64,000 bases of DNA from Eubacterium_B sp034180045 (GTDB taxonomy: Bacteria; Bacillota; Clostridia; Peptostreptococcales; Anaerovoracaceae): NCBI GenBank assembly GCA_034180045.1, contig JAXFOY010000002.1, positions 1-64,000 of the forward strand, written 5' to 3'. A model generated the notes under the pieces. That model worked only from the letters and a program-made list of their open reading frames with translations. It was not told the DNA's origin and did not search any database. Numbering within the stretch: the first letter of the stretch is position 1; the number at the start of each line of letters is the position of its first letter. This document shows, piece after piece, positions 41,557-50,664 of this stretch. A program made the position numbers and the translations under genes.

Positions 41557-42018
41557 ATGAGATGCCCATTTTGTGATAATGATGATACTAAAGTAATCGA
41601 CTCCAGACCTATAGACGAAGGTAAGGCGATAAGACGTAGAAGAGAATGCGAAAAATGCGGAAAACGTTTTACAACGTATGAGAAGGTCGAGACTTCTATC
41701 ATAATGATAATTAAAAAGGATGGCAGCCGTCAGGCATTTGACAGAGATAAGCTGATGAACGGTATAATCAAGGCTTGCGAAAAAAGACCGGTAGCGCTTG
41801 CGGACATAGAACGAGTTGTTAACAATATTGAGAGAGGTCTCAATAATCTCATGGAAAAAGAAGTGAAAAGCACTTTTATAGGCGAGCTTGTTATGGATCA
41901 GCTAAAGGAACTTGATGAGGTCGCATATGTCAGATTTGCCTCTGTCTACAGGTCGTTTAAGGATGTAAACACGTTTATCAAAGAGATAGAAACATTGATA
42001 GGAAATAAAGACAAATAA
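41557..42018 (+). CDS. nrdR: Transcriptional repressor NrdR
   Basis: A 153-residue regulator of ribonucleotide reductase genes. The zinc ribbon has CPFC and CEKCG (Cys3, Cys6 and two near residue 31-34). The ATP-cone domain begins at IIKKDGSRQAFDRDKLMNGI and senses dATP/ATP. No nrd gene is present here, so its targets lie elsewhere. The 200 bases upstream hold no recognised gene. cmk follows after 47 bases. Confidence 0.94.
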   Translation: MRCPFCDNDDTKVIDSRPIDEGKAIRRRRECEKCGKRFTTYEKVETSIIMIIKKDGSRQAFDRDKLMNGIIKACEKRPVALADIERVVNNIERGLNNLMEKEVKSTFIGELVMDQLKELDEVAYVRFASVYRSFKDVNTFIKEIETLIGNKDK

Positions 42019-42065
42019 GTAAACAAATTCGTTTTAATAACAAAATCACCAAGATAGGAGCAAAT

Positions 42066-42719
42066 ATGCTGACCAGAATAGCTATAGACGGGCCGGGAGG
42101 CGCAGGAAAAAGTACGCTGGCTAAGATATTAGCAAGAGAATACAATATAGATTATGTTGATACAGGTGCAATGTATAGAGCCGTAGGATATAAGCTCCTG
42201 AATAGCGGTACAGATTGCAAAAACATTGAAGAAATAGAAAAAATGCTGGATGAAACAAGCATTGATTTTTCGGACAAGCATATATATTTAGACGGCGTTG
42301 ATGTAAGTGACCATATCAGAAGTCCGGAGGTTTCAATGACGGCATCCGAATGCTCAAAGCTTGAGCCTGTAAGAAACAAGCTCGTAAAGATTCAGCAAGA
42401 TATGGGAAAGAGCAAAAGCCTTGTCATGGATGGCAGAGATATCTGCACAAATGTGATGCCTGATGCGGAACACAAATTTTTTATCACGGCATCTGCCGAA
42501 GAAAGAGCAAGGCGTAGATATAAGGAAATGCAGGAAAAGGGTATTTCAGCGGACTTTGATTCTGTTCTTGCAGATATAAACAAAAGGGACTATAACGACA
42601 CTCATCGTAAATTAAATCCCCTTAGGGCAGCTGATGATGCGATAGTGCTGGATACGACAGGAATGTCAATTGATGAGGTTATCACTAAATTGAAATCATT
42701 CATAGAACGGAAGATTTAG
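42066..42719 (+). CDS. cmk: Cytidylate kinase
   Basis: A 217-residue enzyme phosphorylating CMP and dCMP with ATP. The P-loop is GPGGAGKST near the N-terminus. YVDTGAMYRAVGYK and the MDGRDICTNVMPDAEHKFF region are the family's substrate and catalytic motifs. TAGGAGC lies before the ATG. It provides CDP, and after further phosphorylation CTP for TarI and CdsA in this window. Confidence 0.94.
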   Translation: MLTRIAIDGPGGAGKSTLAKILAREYNIDYVDTGAMYRAVGYKLLNSGTDCKNIEEIEKMLDETSIDFSDKHIYLDGVDVSDHIRSPEVSMTASECSKLEPVRNKLVKIQQDMGKSKSLVMDGRDICTNVMPDAEHKFFITASAEERARRRYKEMQEKGISADFDSVLADINKRDYNDTHRKLNPLRAADDAIVLDTTGMSIDEVITKLKSFIERKI

Positions 42720-42760
42720 AAAAACTTTAACAAATAATCGTGGAACTGATTTTATATTAA

Positions 42761-42769
42761 TGATATAAT
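42761..42769 (+). promoter_or_regulatory. Extended -10 promoter for radC-mreB
   Basis: TGATATAAT gives a perfect -10 box (42764-42769) with the extended TG. The -35 (TGGAAC at 42741-42746) is weak. Confidence 0.6.
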
Positions 42770-42818
42770 AAAGTTTGAATTTGAAATTGATTTTAGATTG
42801 TCGGTAAGTGAGGAAAAG

Positions 42819-43493
42819 TTGAAAATTAAGTCTTTACCACAATCAGAAAGACCTGTAGAGCGCGCTTTTGCATACGGGATTGATTCACTGTCAAACGCTG
42901 AGCTGATAGCCTTGATTATAAGAATAGGAAGCAAGGAGGACTCAGCGCTTGAACTTGCCAACAAAATTATAAGTCAATCAGAAAACGGAATTTACGGAAT
43001 TGCTTCGGCAAGCCCTAAGGAGCTTATTAAATTCTGCGGTATAGGGAAAAGCAAGGCAGGCGCTTTAGCGGCAGCTGCCGAATTAGGCAGGCGACTGTCT
43101 CGAAAAAAATCCGAAACAGCAGTTATTAATACAGCCAAGGACGTTGCAGACCTAATGATGCCGGAACTTAGACACCTAAAAAAAGAGCATTTCATAAGTC
43201 TGTTGATGGATGTTAAGGGCAAGGTGTTTCATATTGACAGAGTATCAGTAGGAGAATTGAGCGGAGCACCGGCTCATCCAAGAGAGGTCTTTACTCTTGC
43301 AGTAAGAATGAGCGCGGCTTCTGTGATTTTTGTTCATAACCATCCAAGCGGAGATCCGCAGCCGAGCCCTGAGGATATACGCACGACAAAGAGGCTTTGT
43401 GAATCGGGCAAGATATTGGGAATTAAAGTACTCGACCACATAATTATCGGTGATGGAGAGTATATAAGTATGATGAATATGAATCTTATTTAG
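42819..43493 (+). CDS. radC: RadC/JAB-domain protein
   Basis: A 224-residue protein of the RadC family. A helix-hairpin-helix part (about 60-85; LIKFCGIGKSKAGALAAA) is followed by the JAB metalloprotease-like domain with FVHNHPSGDPQPS. The old assignment to DNA repair is doubtful; the function is unknown. The TTG at 42819 is chosen because GAGG lies five bases before it and no ATG is nearby; TTG at 42798 has no good site. It sits upstream of mreB, as in many Firmicutes. Confidence 0.88.
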   Translation: MKIKSLPQSERPVERAFAYGIDSLSNAELIALIIRIGSKEDSALELANKIISQSENGIYGIASASPKELIKFCGIGKSKAGALAAAAELGRRLSRKKSETAVINTAKDVADLMMPELRHLKKEHFISLLMDVKGKVFHIDRVSVGELSGAPAHPREVFTLAVRMSAASVIFVHNHPSGDPQPSPEDIRTTKRLCESGKILGIKVLDHIIIGDGEYISMMNMNLI

Positions 43494-43546
43494 ACTGAAG
43501 ATAAGGAAGTACACAGGTACACTTAATATATTACGGAGGTAAAATA

Positions 43547-44587
43547 ATGTTGAATTTTTTATCAGCAAAGGATATGGGAATAGATCTTGGGACAGCTAAT
43601 ACCTTGATTTATATTAAGGATAACGGAATTGTTCTAAATGAACCGTCGGTTATAGCTTTGGACAAAAGGCGTAATATTACGATTGCGGTAGGGGATGACG
43701 CCAAGGAAATGATAGGGAAGGCACCTTCTAACATTATGGTTGTCAGACCTCTTCAGGATGGTGTTATTTCAGATTTTGACAGAACCGGCGATATGCTTAA
43801 GGCATTTATAGACAAGGCGGTCGGAAATAAAATTAAAAATTTCAGAGTTGTTGTAGGTGTACCGAGCGGTGTTACAGAGGTAGAAAAACGCGCTGTAGAA
43901 GGTGTTGTCAGACAAATGGGAGCATCGGAAGTATATATATTGGAAGAACCTATGGCGGCGGCTATCGGTGCGGGTCTTGATGTCGACAGCTCAACTGCGT
44001 GCATGATTTGTGACATAGGCGGCGGAACCACCGATATTGCCATCATAGCTTTAGGCGGTATTGTTGCAAGCACATCGATAAGACATGCCGGAGACAAGTT
44101 TAACGATGCAATTATTCAATATGTACGTAAGAGATACGCGCTTCTGATAGGTGAGAAAACAGCCGAAATGCTTAAAATTGAAGCCGGAGCGGCTTGTCTT
44201 GATGTAGATGAGAACGGAGACGAAATAATCAAAACCGTTCAAGCCAGCGGTCGAGATATAATATCGGGATTGCCTAAGATTATTGATGTGACAAACAGAG
44301 ATATAATGTTGGGGCTTCAGGAGTCTGTGGATCTTGTAATAGACGGAATTAAAGCTACAATTGAAAAGGCACCGCCGGAAATTGCAGCTGACATTGCTTC
44401 GGAGGGTATGGTTCTGTCAGGTGGCGGAGGAATGATATACAACCTCGATAAGTTGATAGAAAAAAGAACGGGAATTAAGGCTGTAGTAGCAGAAAATTCT
44501 TTTGAATCAGTAGCACTGGGAACGGGAATGAGTCTAAATAACATAGAAACCCTAAAGATTCATGCTTCAAGTGTAAAAAGAAGATAG
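43547..44587 (+). CDS. mreB: Rod shape-determining protein MreB
   Basis: A 346-residue bacterial actin homologue that organises side-wall synthesis. Actin-type ATP-binding motifs are seen: MGIDLGTANTLIYIKDNGIVL, CDIGGGTTDIAII and LSGGGGMIYNLDKLI. The start has GGAGG eight bases upstream. mreC, mreD and a PBP2 gene follow, so the cell is probably rod-shaped or elongating. Confidence 0.96.
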   Translation: MLNFLSAKDMGIDLGTANTLIYIKDNGIVLNEPSVIALDKRRNITIAVGDDAKEMIGKAPSNIMVVRPLQDGVISDFDRTGDMLKAFIDKAVGNKIKNFRVVVGVPSGVTEVEKRAVEGVVRQMGASEVYILEEPMAAAIGAGLDVDSSTACMICDIGGGTTDIAIIALGGIVASTSIRHAGDKFNDAIIQYVRKRYALLIGEKTAEMLKIEAGAACLDVDENGDEIIKTVQASGRDIISGLPKIIDVTNRDIMLGLQESVDLVIDGIKATIEKAPPEIAADIASEGMVLSGGGGMIYNLDKLIEKRTGIKAVVAENSFESVALGTGMSLNNIETLKIHASSVKRR

Positions 44588-44605
44588 TAGGAAGTGAGAA
44601 CGCAA

Positions 44606-45415
44606 ATGAAATTCATAAAGGAACATAAATTGATAAGCGTGTTGCTTTCGTTGTTATTTGCGGCAATAATAATTTTAAGTTTGACATTTACTTTGGGCAG
44701 TTCAGGAAACGGATTTTTCAATCGCATATATGTTTCGATAGAAAAACCTATGACATATTTGGGAACTGCGCTCAAGGACAATTTGGGAGGCATTTTTTCA
44801 TATCGCAAGATTATGAAAGAAAACGAAGAACTTAAAGAAGAAAACAATAAATTAAAACAACAAGTGAATCAACTTACACTCACGGCAAATGAACTGCAAA
44901 ACCTAAAGTCGCTGGCGAAAGCCCTAAACTACGACTTTATAAAAGGTGAAACCGACATCACAACAGCAAATGTTATTTCTTTTGACAGCGCAAATTGGAC
45001 AAACACTTTTATTATAGATAAAGGCAGCGAAAGCGGAATAAAAAAAGGTTGTGTTGTGATTTGCGGGCAGGGACTTGTAGGAAAGATTAGTGAAACAGGG
45101 AAAAACTGGTCCAAAATAGTGCCTATAGTTGACGAGTCGAGCAGGATAAGTTTTTGTGCTCAGGATAACAGAAATATCACGGGAATTTTGGAGTCGGCTG
45201 AAAACGGCACTCTCTCAGGATATATGCTTGATAATAAAGCCGATATAACAGAAGGTGATATGATAATTACTTCCGGCATGGGCAAGTATCCCGCAGGCAT
45301 AATAATAGGCAAGATTACAAAGACAAGATATGAAAGCAATAAGCTGCTGCTTAGAGTGGAAATAAAACCGGAAACTGACTTTACATCGATTGATAAGGTG
45401 AGCGTGATACTATGA
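44606..45415 (+). CDS. mreC: Rod shape-determining protein MreC
   Basis: A 269-residue protein with one N-terminal membrane segment (about 10-30), a coiled coil (about 68-100) and a beta-rich outer domain (IIDKGSESGIKKGCVVICGQGLVGKISE). It links MreB to the outer wall enzymes. ATG at 44606 with GTGAG seven bases before it is preferred over GTG at 44594, which sits almost on its own ribosome binding site. It overlaps mreD by four bases. Confidence 0.93.
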   Translation: MKFIKEHKLISVLLSLLFAAIIILSLTFTLGSSGNGFFNRIYVSIEKPMTYLGTALKDNLGGIFSYRKIMKENEELKEENNKLKQQVNQLTLTANELQNLKSLAKALNYDFIKGETDITTANVISFDSANWTNTFIIDKGSESGIKKGCVVICGQGLVGKISETGKNWSKIVPIVDESSRISFCAQDNRNITGILESAENGTLSGYMLDNKADITEGDMIITSGMGKYPAGIIIGKITKTRYESNKLLLRVEIKPETDFTSIDKVSVIL

Positions 45416-45915
45416 AGTTAAAGACTTATATTCTCATCTACGGAATAATTTTTCTTTTACAGCCACTGGTTGCTTCATTTTTACCAAACCGTATGAGCAT
45501 CGATCCGTTGCTATGTATAACCATTGCAATTTCAATTACTTTTCGTGAGGAACACCTTATAAAGCCAATAGTTGTAGTGGCGTTTTTTACGATATGCAAG
45601 GATTTGGTTTTTAATCAGTTTATAGGTGTGAGCCTGATTAGTCTTATAAGCGTGGTTTTCTTTGTTTTTTTTGTAAGACGAATAATAAACACAGAAAATC
45701 TGCTTACCGATGCGCTTGTGTGTGCAAGCTCAATATTGATATATAATAGCATATATTGGCTGATATATAGCTTTTTGGGTACTACATACAGCTATTTATA
45801 CATGCTTAAACGCTTGCCGCTAAGTTTAGCTATAGAAGTTATCATTACCGAAATTATGCTTTATTTCCTTATTAATAAACTTGTACAAGCACGCAGAGAT
45901 GGGTATTTTAGATGA
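45412..45915 (+). CDS. mreD: Rod shape-determining protein MreD
   Basis: A 167-residue, very hydrophobic protein with about five membrane segments and a basic C-terminus, at the standard place between mreC and the PBP2 gene. Sequence conservation in this family is low, so the call relies partly on context. It overlaps both neighbours by four bases. Confidence 0.87.
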   Translation: MKLKTYILIYGIIFLLQPLVASFLPNRMSIDPLLCITIAISITFREEHLIKPIVVVAFFTICKDLVFNQFIGVSLISLISVVFFVFFVRRIINTENLLTDALVCASSILIYNSIYWLIYSFLGTTYSYLYMLKRLPLSLAIEVIITEIMLYFLINKLVQARRDGYFR

Positions 45916-48650
45916 ATGAGCACAATAAGAAAATCGATTTAAGATATAAATATATTATAACTTTAATTATTTTATTGATGCTTGCTTTGGCAGTGCGTCT
46001 TTTTGTTGTAACCGTTATTCAGCATGAAAGTTGGAACGAAGTCGCTTCAAGACAATCTACAAAGACGATATACACCTCAGCGCCAAGAGGAAATATATAT
46101 GATAGAAACGGCAATTTATTGGCGGGTAATAAGCAAATTTTCACTGCCGTGTTCAATGCGAGCAATCTTGACGGAGATGAAATAAACAAATCGGCACTTA
46201 GCCTGATAAATAAGCTGATAGAAAACGGTGATGAATATACGGACGACTTTCCTATTTTGATGGACGGAGAAAACCGGTTCAGATATGTGTTTGACGATGA
46301 TTTAAGTAAATGGCTGAGTCGAAACGGATATAAAAGCGGTACAAGCGCCCAGCAGGTTTTTGATGCAACGAGAACCGAATATGGCATAGATAAGGAACTT
46401 GACAGATATGAAGCGATGAAGGTGCTTGAAGAGAAGCACAATGTGAGTTTACCTATCAATGTGCGCAGCATGAAGTTTATCTATACATTGCAAAAGGAGA
46501 ACTTTCTAAAAAGGTTCGGCTTTTCTGAAACCGATATAGAAAAAAATATAAGTGCCGCGGAATGTTTCAACAGTTTGAGGGACTATTTCAATATTGATAA
46601 AAAACTGAGCCAAGAGGATGCACGAAAAATATTTTTGGTCAGAAACAAAATAGTTGACAGCGGCAGTCAGAAATATATGCCGATAACCGTTGCTAAAAAA
46701 ATCAGCAAGGAAAGCGTAATTTACTTTGAAGAAAACGGTATCGACGGCGTTTCCGTGTCATCGGAAACCGAACGATATTATCCGAATGGAAAGTTGGGAT
46801 GCCATATTATAGGATACATGGGTTCTATTTCAGAAGGCGAATCCAAACATTACTCTGAAAAAGGATATTTGACTACAGATTTGGTCGGGAAAGACGGAAT
46901 AGAGGCGGCGCTCGAAGATAAGCTTCATGGCAAGGCAGGCATAAAAACCGTAGTCGTAAACAGTTCAGGTGACTATGTTTCCACCATAAGCGAAACAGAA
47001 AGTTCAAAGGGCGGCGATGTTTATCTTACCGTAGATTTGGGACTTCAGAGTGCAACGGAGCAAGCGCTGGCAAAGACTATAGAGAATATTCCAAGTTGTG
47101 ACAGCGGGGCTGCGGTGGTACTTGACGTAAAAACCTCAGATGTTTTAGCCATGGCAAGCTATCCGGACTTTGATTTGAACGCTTTTGCAGACGGAATTTC
47201 ATCAAAAGAATGGGCGGATGTGCAATCGGTAAACCCGCGAGATCCGTTTGCTGCCGCTCCGTTATATAATAATGCGACAAAGGCATCGGCGGCTCCGGGG
47301 TCGACCTTTAAGCCTATAACTTCATTAGTAGCTCTCGAATGCGGGTTGAATCCAAATCAAAGAATTTGGGATAAAGGTCATGTTGATATAGGAGGAAGAT
47401 CCTTTGGATGTTATTCCTGGAATGCCTATGGCAAAACAGACGGTTATCAAGATTTGGAATGGGGTTTGGGAAACTCGTGTAATTATTATTTTGCTTGCAT
47501 AGCGACTGGGAAAGACTGGGGCAACGGTGCTTCGCTGGGATATAGCAAGGAAATTACCATAGACGCCATTTTGCAAAGAGCCAAGGATTTGGGACTCGGA
47601 GAAAAGACAGGTATAGAAATCGGTGAAACGGTAAGAGAGCCGGTATCTGTAGAAAACAAAATGAAAAGTTATAAAATTTCTGCATGGAATGCCATATATA
47701 ATAATGCGAGAATATATTTTCCGAAGGAAGTTTATAACGATGAGAAAAAACTATACAAAAATATAGATAAAATCACATCTTGGATAGAAGAAAACCCTTC
47801 ATATGCCGAGCTTATAAAACGCGTCGATGAACAGACTGATGTAAAGAAGGAAATGGTTGAAGAATGTGCGCAAATGGTCAAGTTTGACTATTTTAATCAA
47901 GCGAGCTGGGGAACATACGACCTGTTTAACATTTCCATAGGACAGGGTGATAATAACTATACGCCTGTACAAATTGCAAATTATATTGCAAGTCTTGGAA
48001 ATCATGGGCATAGAAATAACGTTAATTTGGTTTACGGCGTTGAAGGTGAAGGTAGAACCGTAAAACCTGCTGCCAAAGATATCAAAATAAGTGATGAAAA
48101 CCGTGCGGCAGTTCTAAAGGGAATGCGAAGAGTATGTTTATCAGGAACACTGGCAACGGCACTTTCAAATTATCCCGTTGAAGTTGTCGGCAAGACCGGA
48201 ACTGCACAATATCAAGCAGTAAAGCAACCAAAAGATGAACTTGAATACATCAGAACAAACCTGGATAAGATTAATCAAAAGGCGGGGACAAACATCAGCT
48301 GGGAAGCTGCGCTGGCAAAGTCAAAGGAACTTCTAAAAAGCGATGCGAAGAAATATCCTACGGAATATGCTGCAATAGACGGTGCTTTGATAGAGTTAAG
48401 TGATCGCAAGATTAACTACGGAATAATAAATGCATATAAAGAAAGATACGAAGATTTTGCATGGATTGCGGCGATGGCACCTGCGGACGACCCTAAAATC
48501 GCTATTGTAATCATGCTTCCTGAAGGCGGACTTGCAGCGAATGCCGGAGATTCAGTAAAGGATATACTTGACGCATATTTTAAGCAAGAAGATAAATCCG
48601 GACTGCCATATAAAAATACGGATAATTTTGGAAAAAATCAATTACAATAA
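45912..48650 (+). CDS. pbpA: Penicillin-binding protein 2 (elongasome transpeptidase)
   Basis: A 912-residue class B PBP, much longer than the roughly 630 of E. coli PBP2. A short cytoplasmic tail and one membrane segment (about 15-35) lead to a dimerisation domain (APRGNIYDRNGNLLA) and a transpeptidase domain with SxxK in PGSTFKP, SxN in LGNSCNY and KTG in VGKTGTAQ. The extra length lies in two inserted charged stretches: about 95-270 in the N-terminal domain, and around 570-660 between SxN and KTG. It should cross-link side-wall peptidoglycan with RodA. Confidence 0.92.
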   Translation: MNEHNKKIDLRYKYIITLIILLMLALAVRLFVVTVIQHESWNEVASRQSTKTIYTSAPRGNIYDRNGNLLAGNKQIFTAVFNASNLDGDEINKSALSLINKLIENGDEYTDDFPILMDGENRFRYVFDDDLSKWLSRNGYKSGTSAQQVFDATRTEYGIDKELDRYEAMKVLEEKHNVSLPINVRSMKFIYTLQKENFLKRFGFSETDIEKNISAAECFNSLRDYFNIDKKLSQEDARKIFLVRNKIVDSGSQKYMPITVAKKISKESVIYFEENGIDGVSVSSETERYYPNGKLGCHIIGYMGSISEGESKHYSEKGYLTTDLVGKDGIEAALEDKLHGKAGIKTVVVNSSGDYVSTISETESSKGGDVYLTVDLGLQSATEQALAKTIENIPSCDSGAAVVLDVKTSDVLAMASYPDFDLNAFADGISSKEWADVQSVNPRDPFAAAPLYNNATKASAAPGSTFKPITSLVALECGLNPNQRIWDKGHVDIGGRSFGCYSWNAYGKTDGYQDLEWGLGNSCNYYFACIATGKDWGNGASLGYSKEITIDAILQRAKDLGLGEKTGIEIGETVREPVSVENKMKSYKISAWNAIYNNARIYFPKEVYNDEKKLYKNIDKITSWIEENPSYAELIKRVDEQTDVKKEMVEECAQMVKFDYFNQASWGTYDLFNISIGQGDNNYTPVQIANYIASLGNHGHRNNVNLVYGVEGEGRTVKPAAKDIKISDENRAAVLKGMRRVCLSGTLATALSNYPVEVVGKTGTAQYQAVKQPKDELEYIRTNLDKINQKAGTNISWEAALAKSKELLKSDAKKYPTEYAAIDGALIELSDRKINYGIINAYKERYEDFAWIAAMAPADDPKIAIVIMLPEGGLAANAGDSVKDILDAYFKQEDKSGLPYKNTDNFGKNQLQ

Positions 48651-48684
48651 TCATAATTTGGGACTTAATAGAGCGGAGGAAAGA

Positions 48685-49440
48685 ATGGGAAAGGTATATG
48701 TTGTTTCATCTGGGAAGGGTGGAACCGGAAAGACAATGTTTACTGTCAATTTTGGCTCAATACTGGCAAAGCGTGGTAAAAGCGTTGTATTGATAGATTT
48801 GGATATGGGTCTGAGAAATCTTGACCTTTATTTCGGTTTAGAAAATAATGTGGTTTATGATGTCCATGATGTACTTACAGGAATGTGCAGAATTAAACAG
48901 GCGCTAATCAGAGATAAAAGATTTGCAGACTTATATATAATGGCATCTTCACCTGAGAGAAATGACGGTTATCTCACTCCGCTTCACATGAAAGTTTTAT
49001 GCGAAAAACTAAAAAATACATATGATTATGTGGTTATAGACGCACCTTCAGGAATAGACGACGGACTTGTAATCGCAAGTGCCGGAGCAGATGAGGCTAT
49101 TATTATCTCAAGTCCGGACTACTCAGCGATAAGAGATGCCGATAATTTGGATAGGCAGCTTGTATCAATGGGTGTTAATACAAGACATCTGGTAATAAAT
49201 AATGTTGAAGCAGAACTTATGGCATCAGGTTATTCACCAAAGCTTAGAGAGATAACGGCAATGTTAAAACCTAGGCTTGCGGGGGTTATTCAAGCAGATC
49301 CCAATATCAGAATCTCAACAAATCTCGGGATTCCTATCGTTTTGAAGGAAGGAACATACATCGAGGAAAACTTTAATAATATTTGCAGCCGTATTTTAGA
49401 TGTTAACAATGACGAACTCGACAAGGAATTTAGAAATTAA
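48685..49440 (+). CDS. minD: MinD-family ATPase
   Basis: A 251-residue deviant-Walker ATPase with GKGGTGKT, LIDLDMGLRNLDLYFGL and VIDAPSGIDDG, closest to MinD, the site-selection protein of cell division. ATG at 48685 is chosen because GGAGGAAAGA precedes it; an upstream start would lie inside the PBP2 gene. No minC or minE is next to it, and the usual C-terminal amphipathic membrane-binding helix is not visible: the protein ends in VNNDELDKEFRN. A FlhG-like or other ParA role cannot be excluded. It overlaps convergent rodA by 11 bases. Confidence 0.8.
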   Translation: MGKVYVVSSGKGGTGKTMFTVNFGSILAKRGKSVVLIDLDMGLRNLDLYFGLENNVVYDVHDVLTGMCRIKQALIRDKRFADLYIMASSPERNDGYLTPLHMKVLCEKLKNTYDYVVIDAPSGIDDGLVIASAGADEAIIISSPDYSAIRDADNLDRQLVSMGVNTRHLVINNVEAELMASGYSPKLREITAMLKPRLAGVIQADPNIRISTNLGIPIVLKEGTYIEENFNNICSRILDVNNDELDKEFRN

Positions 49441-50533
49441 TTTTCTTGCTGCGAACTGCAATGTTTAACACTAATGCAATAGCAAGCATGTTTGAAACTA
49501 TGGAAGAACCTCCATAGCTGAGGAAAGGCAAGGTTATCCCGGTTACAGGCATCAAGCCCATGGTCATGGCGATATTTTCGAATATCTGAAACACGAACAT
49601 TCCGATAACACCGGAAATGATTAGAGCGCCGTAAAAGTCAATGGAGTTTCTCAATATGTGCATCATGCGGAGCAACAAAACCAGATATAGTGCAATAACA
49701 AAAAAACCTCCGATAAGCCCCAACTCTTCACCCAAAACTGAAAAGAAAAAATCACTGGTCTGGACAGGTATAAAGTCCAGACTTTTTTGTGTTCCGCCGA
49801 AGAGTCCTTTGCCCCAAAAACCGCCTGAACCGATTGCTACCTTTGATTGCCATACTTGGTAGTTTCCGGGAAGTGAAAGGTTGTCGGAATGTAGAAAAGC
49901 TTCTATACGATCTTTCTGATATTGCGCCATAGAAAGATAGGCAATAGGAATAAATGCAAATATAATTGCAAAAAATTTGCCAAGTGCCTTAAGTTCTATG
50001 CCGGAAAAAAACATCATAAAAAGCCAAATTGAAGCAAACACAAGAGCGCTGCCGAAATCCTCTTTTAGAACGATTAAAATTATCGGAGAAGCAATTAAAA
50101 CGGCTTTTATCAAACATTTGAAGTTATAAAGCTCATCTTTATGCTCATTCAAGTATGATGCCATTATTAAAATAAAGAGGATTTTGACAAGTTCCGAGGG
50201 CTGTAAGGTTATAACCCTTAAATTAATCCAGGATCTTGCTGAGTTGATTTCGGTACCAAGCCCAGGGATATAAACTGTTAATAAAATTAAAATCGCCATG
50301 GGATATAGGATTTTGCGGAAATCTTTGAAAATAGTATAATTGTATTTCAGCGTAAAGAGAATGGCAATTACACCTATGATATAAGCAGCGGTTTGTACAA
50401 TTACACTTCTTGAAAAGAAACTCACGTTTATACTTGTACTTCCGATTATAAGAATGCTGATTATTGCGAAGCAAGCTACTATGCTGCAAATGATTTTGTC
50501 AACATTTTTGTATATGTATGAAAAATAGTTCAT
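49430..50533 (-). CDS. rodA: RodA peptidoglycan glycosyltransferase
   Basis: A 367-residue SEDS-family membrane protein with about ten segments that polymerises lipid II during elongation, working with the PBP2 encoded nearby. Family marks are WINLRVITLQPSELVKILFI and GLMPVTGITLPFLSYGGSS. It lies on the minus strand, facing the mre-pbp-minD operon, with an 11-base overlap of its end with minD. GAGGTG six bases before ATG sets the start. The more usual place is on the same strand as its partners. Confidence 0.92.
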   Translation of the reverse strand: MNYFSYIYKNVDKIICSIVACFAIISILIIGSTSINVSFFSRSVIVQTAAYIIGVIAILFTLKYNYTIFKDFRKILYPMAILILLTVYIPGLGTEINSARSWINLRVITLQPSELVKILFILIMASYLNEHKDELYNFKCLIKAVLIASPIILIVLKEDFGSALVFASIWLFMMFFSGIELKALGKFFAIIFAFIPIAYLSMAQYQKDRIEAFLHSDNLSLPGNYQVWQSKVAIGSGGFWGKGLFGGTQKSLDFIPVQTSDFFFSVLGEELGLIGGFFVIALYLVLLLRMMHILRNSIDFYGALIISGVIGMFVFQIFENIAMTMGLMPVTGITLPFLSYGGSSIVSNMLAIALVLNIAVRSKKINF

Positions 50534-50552
50534 TGTTTACACCTCAAGATTC

Positions 50553-50582
50553 TTGACATATTGTCATAACAAACATTATAAT
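50553..50582 (+). promoter_or_regulatory. Promoter of rny
   Basis: TTGACA (50553-50558) and TATAAT (50577-50582) are spaced by 18 bp. Confidence 0.72.
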
Positions 50583-50664
50583 ATAGTTTGTGTAAAAATA
50601 TCAAGGTGTATTATATTTGATGGACCTTTCGTACATAAGATAAAGATATAAAGGAGGTGCTTCA

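Noticed and set aside
49641..49862. Plus-strand frame antisense to rodA
   Set aside because: Pro/Lys-rich antisense product with no ribosome binding site.
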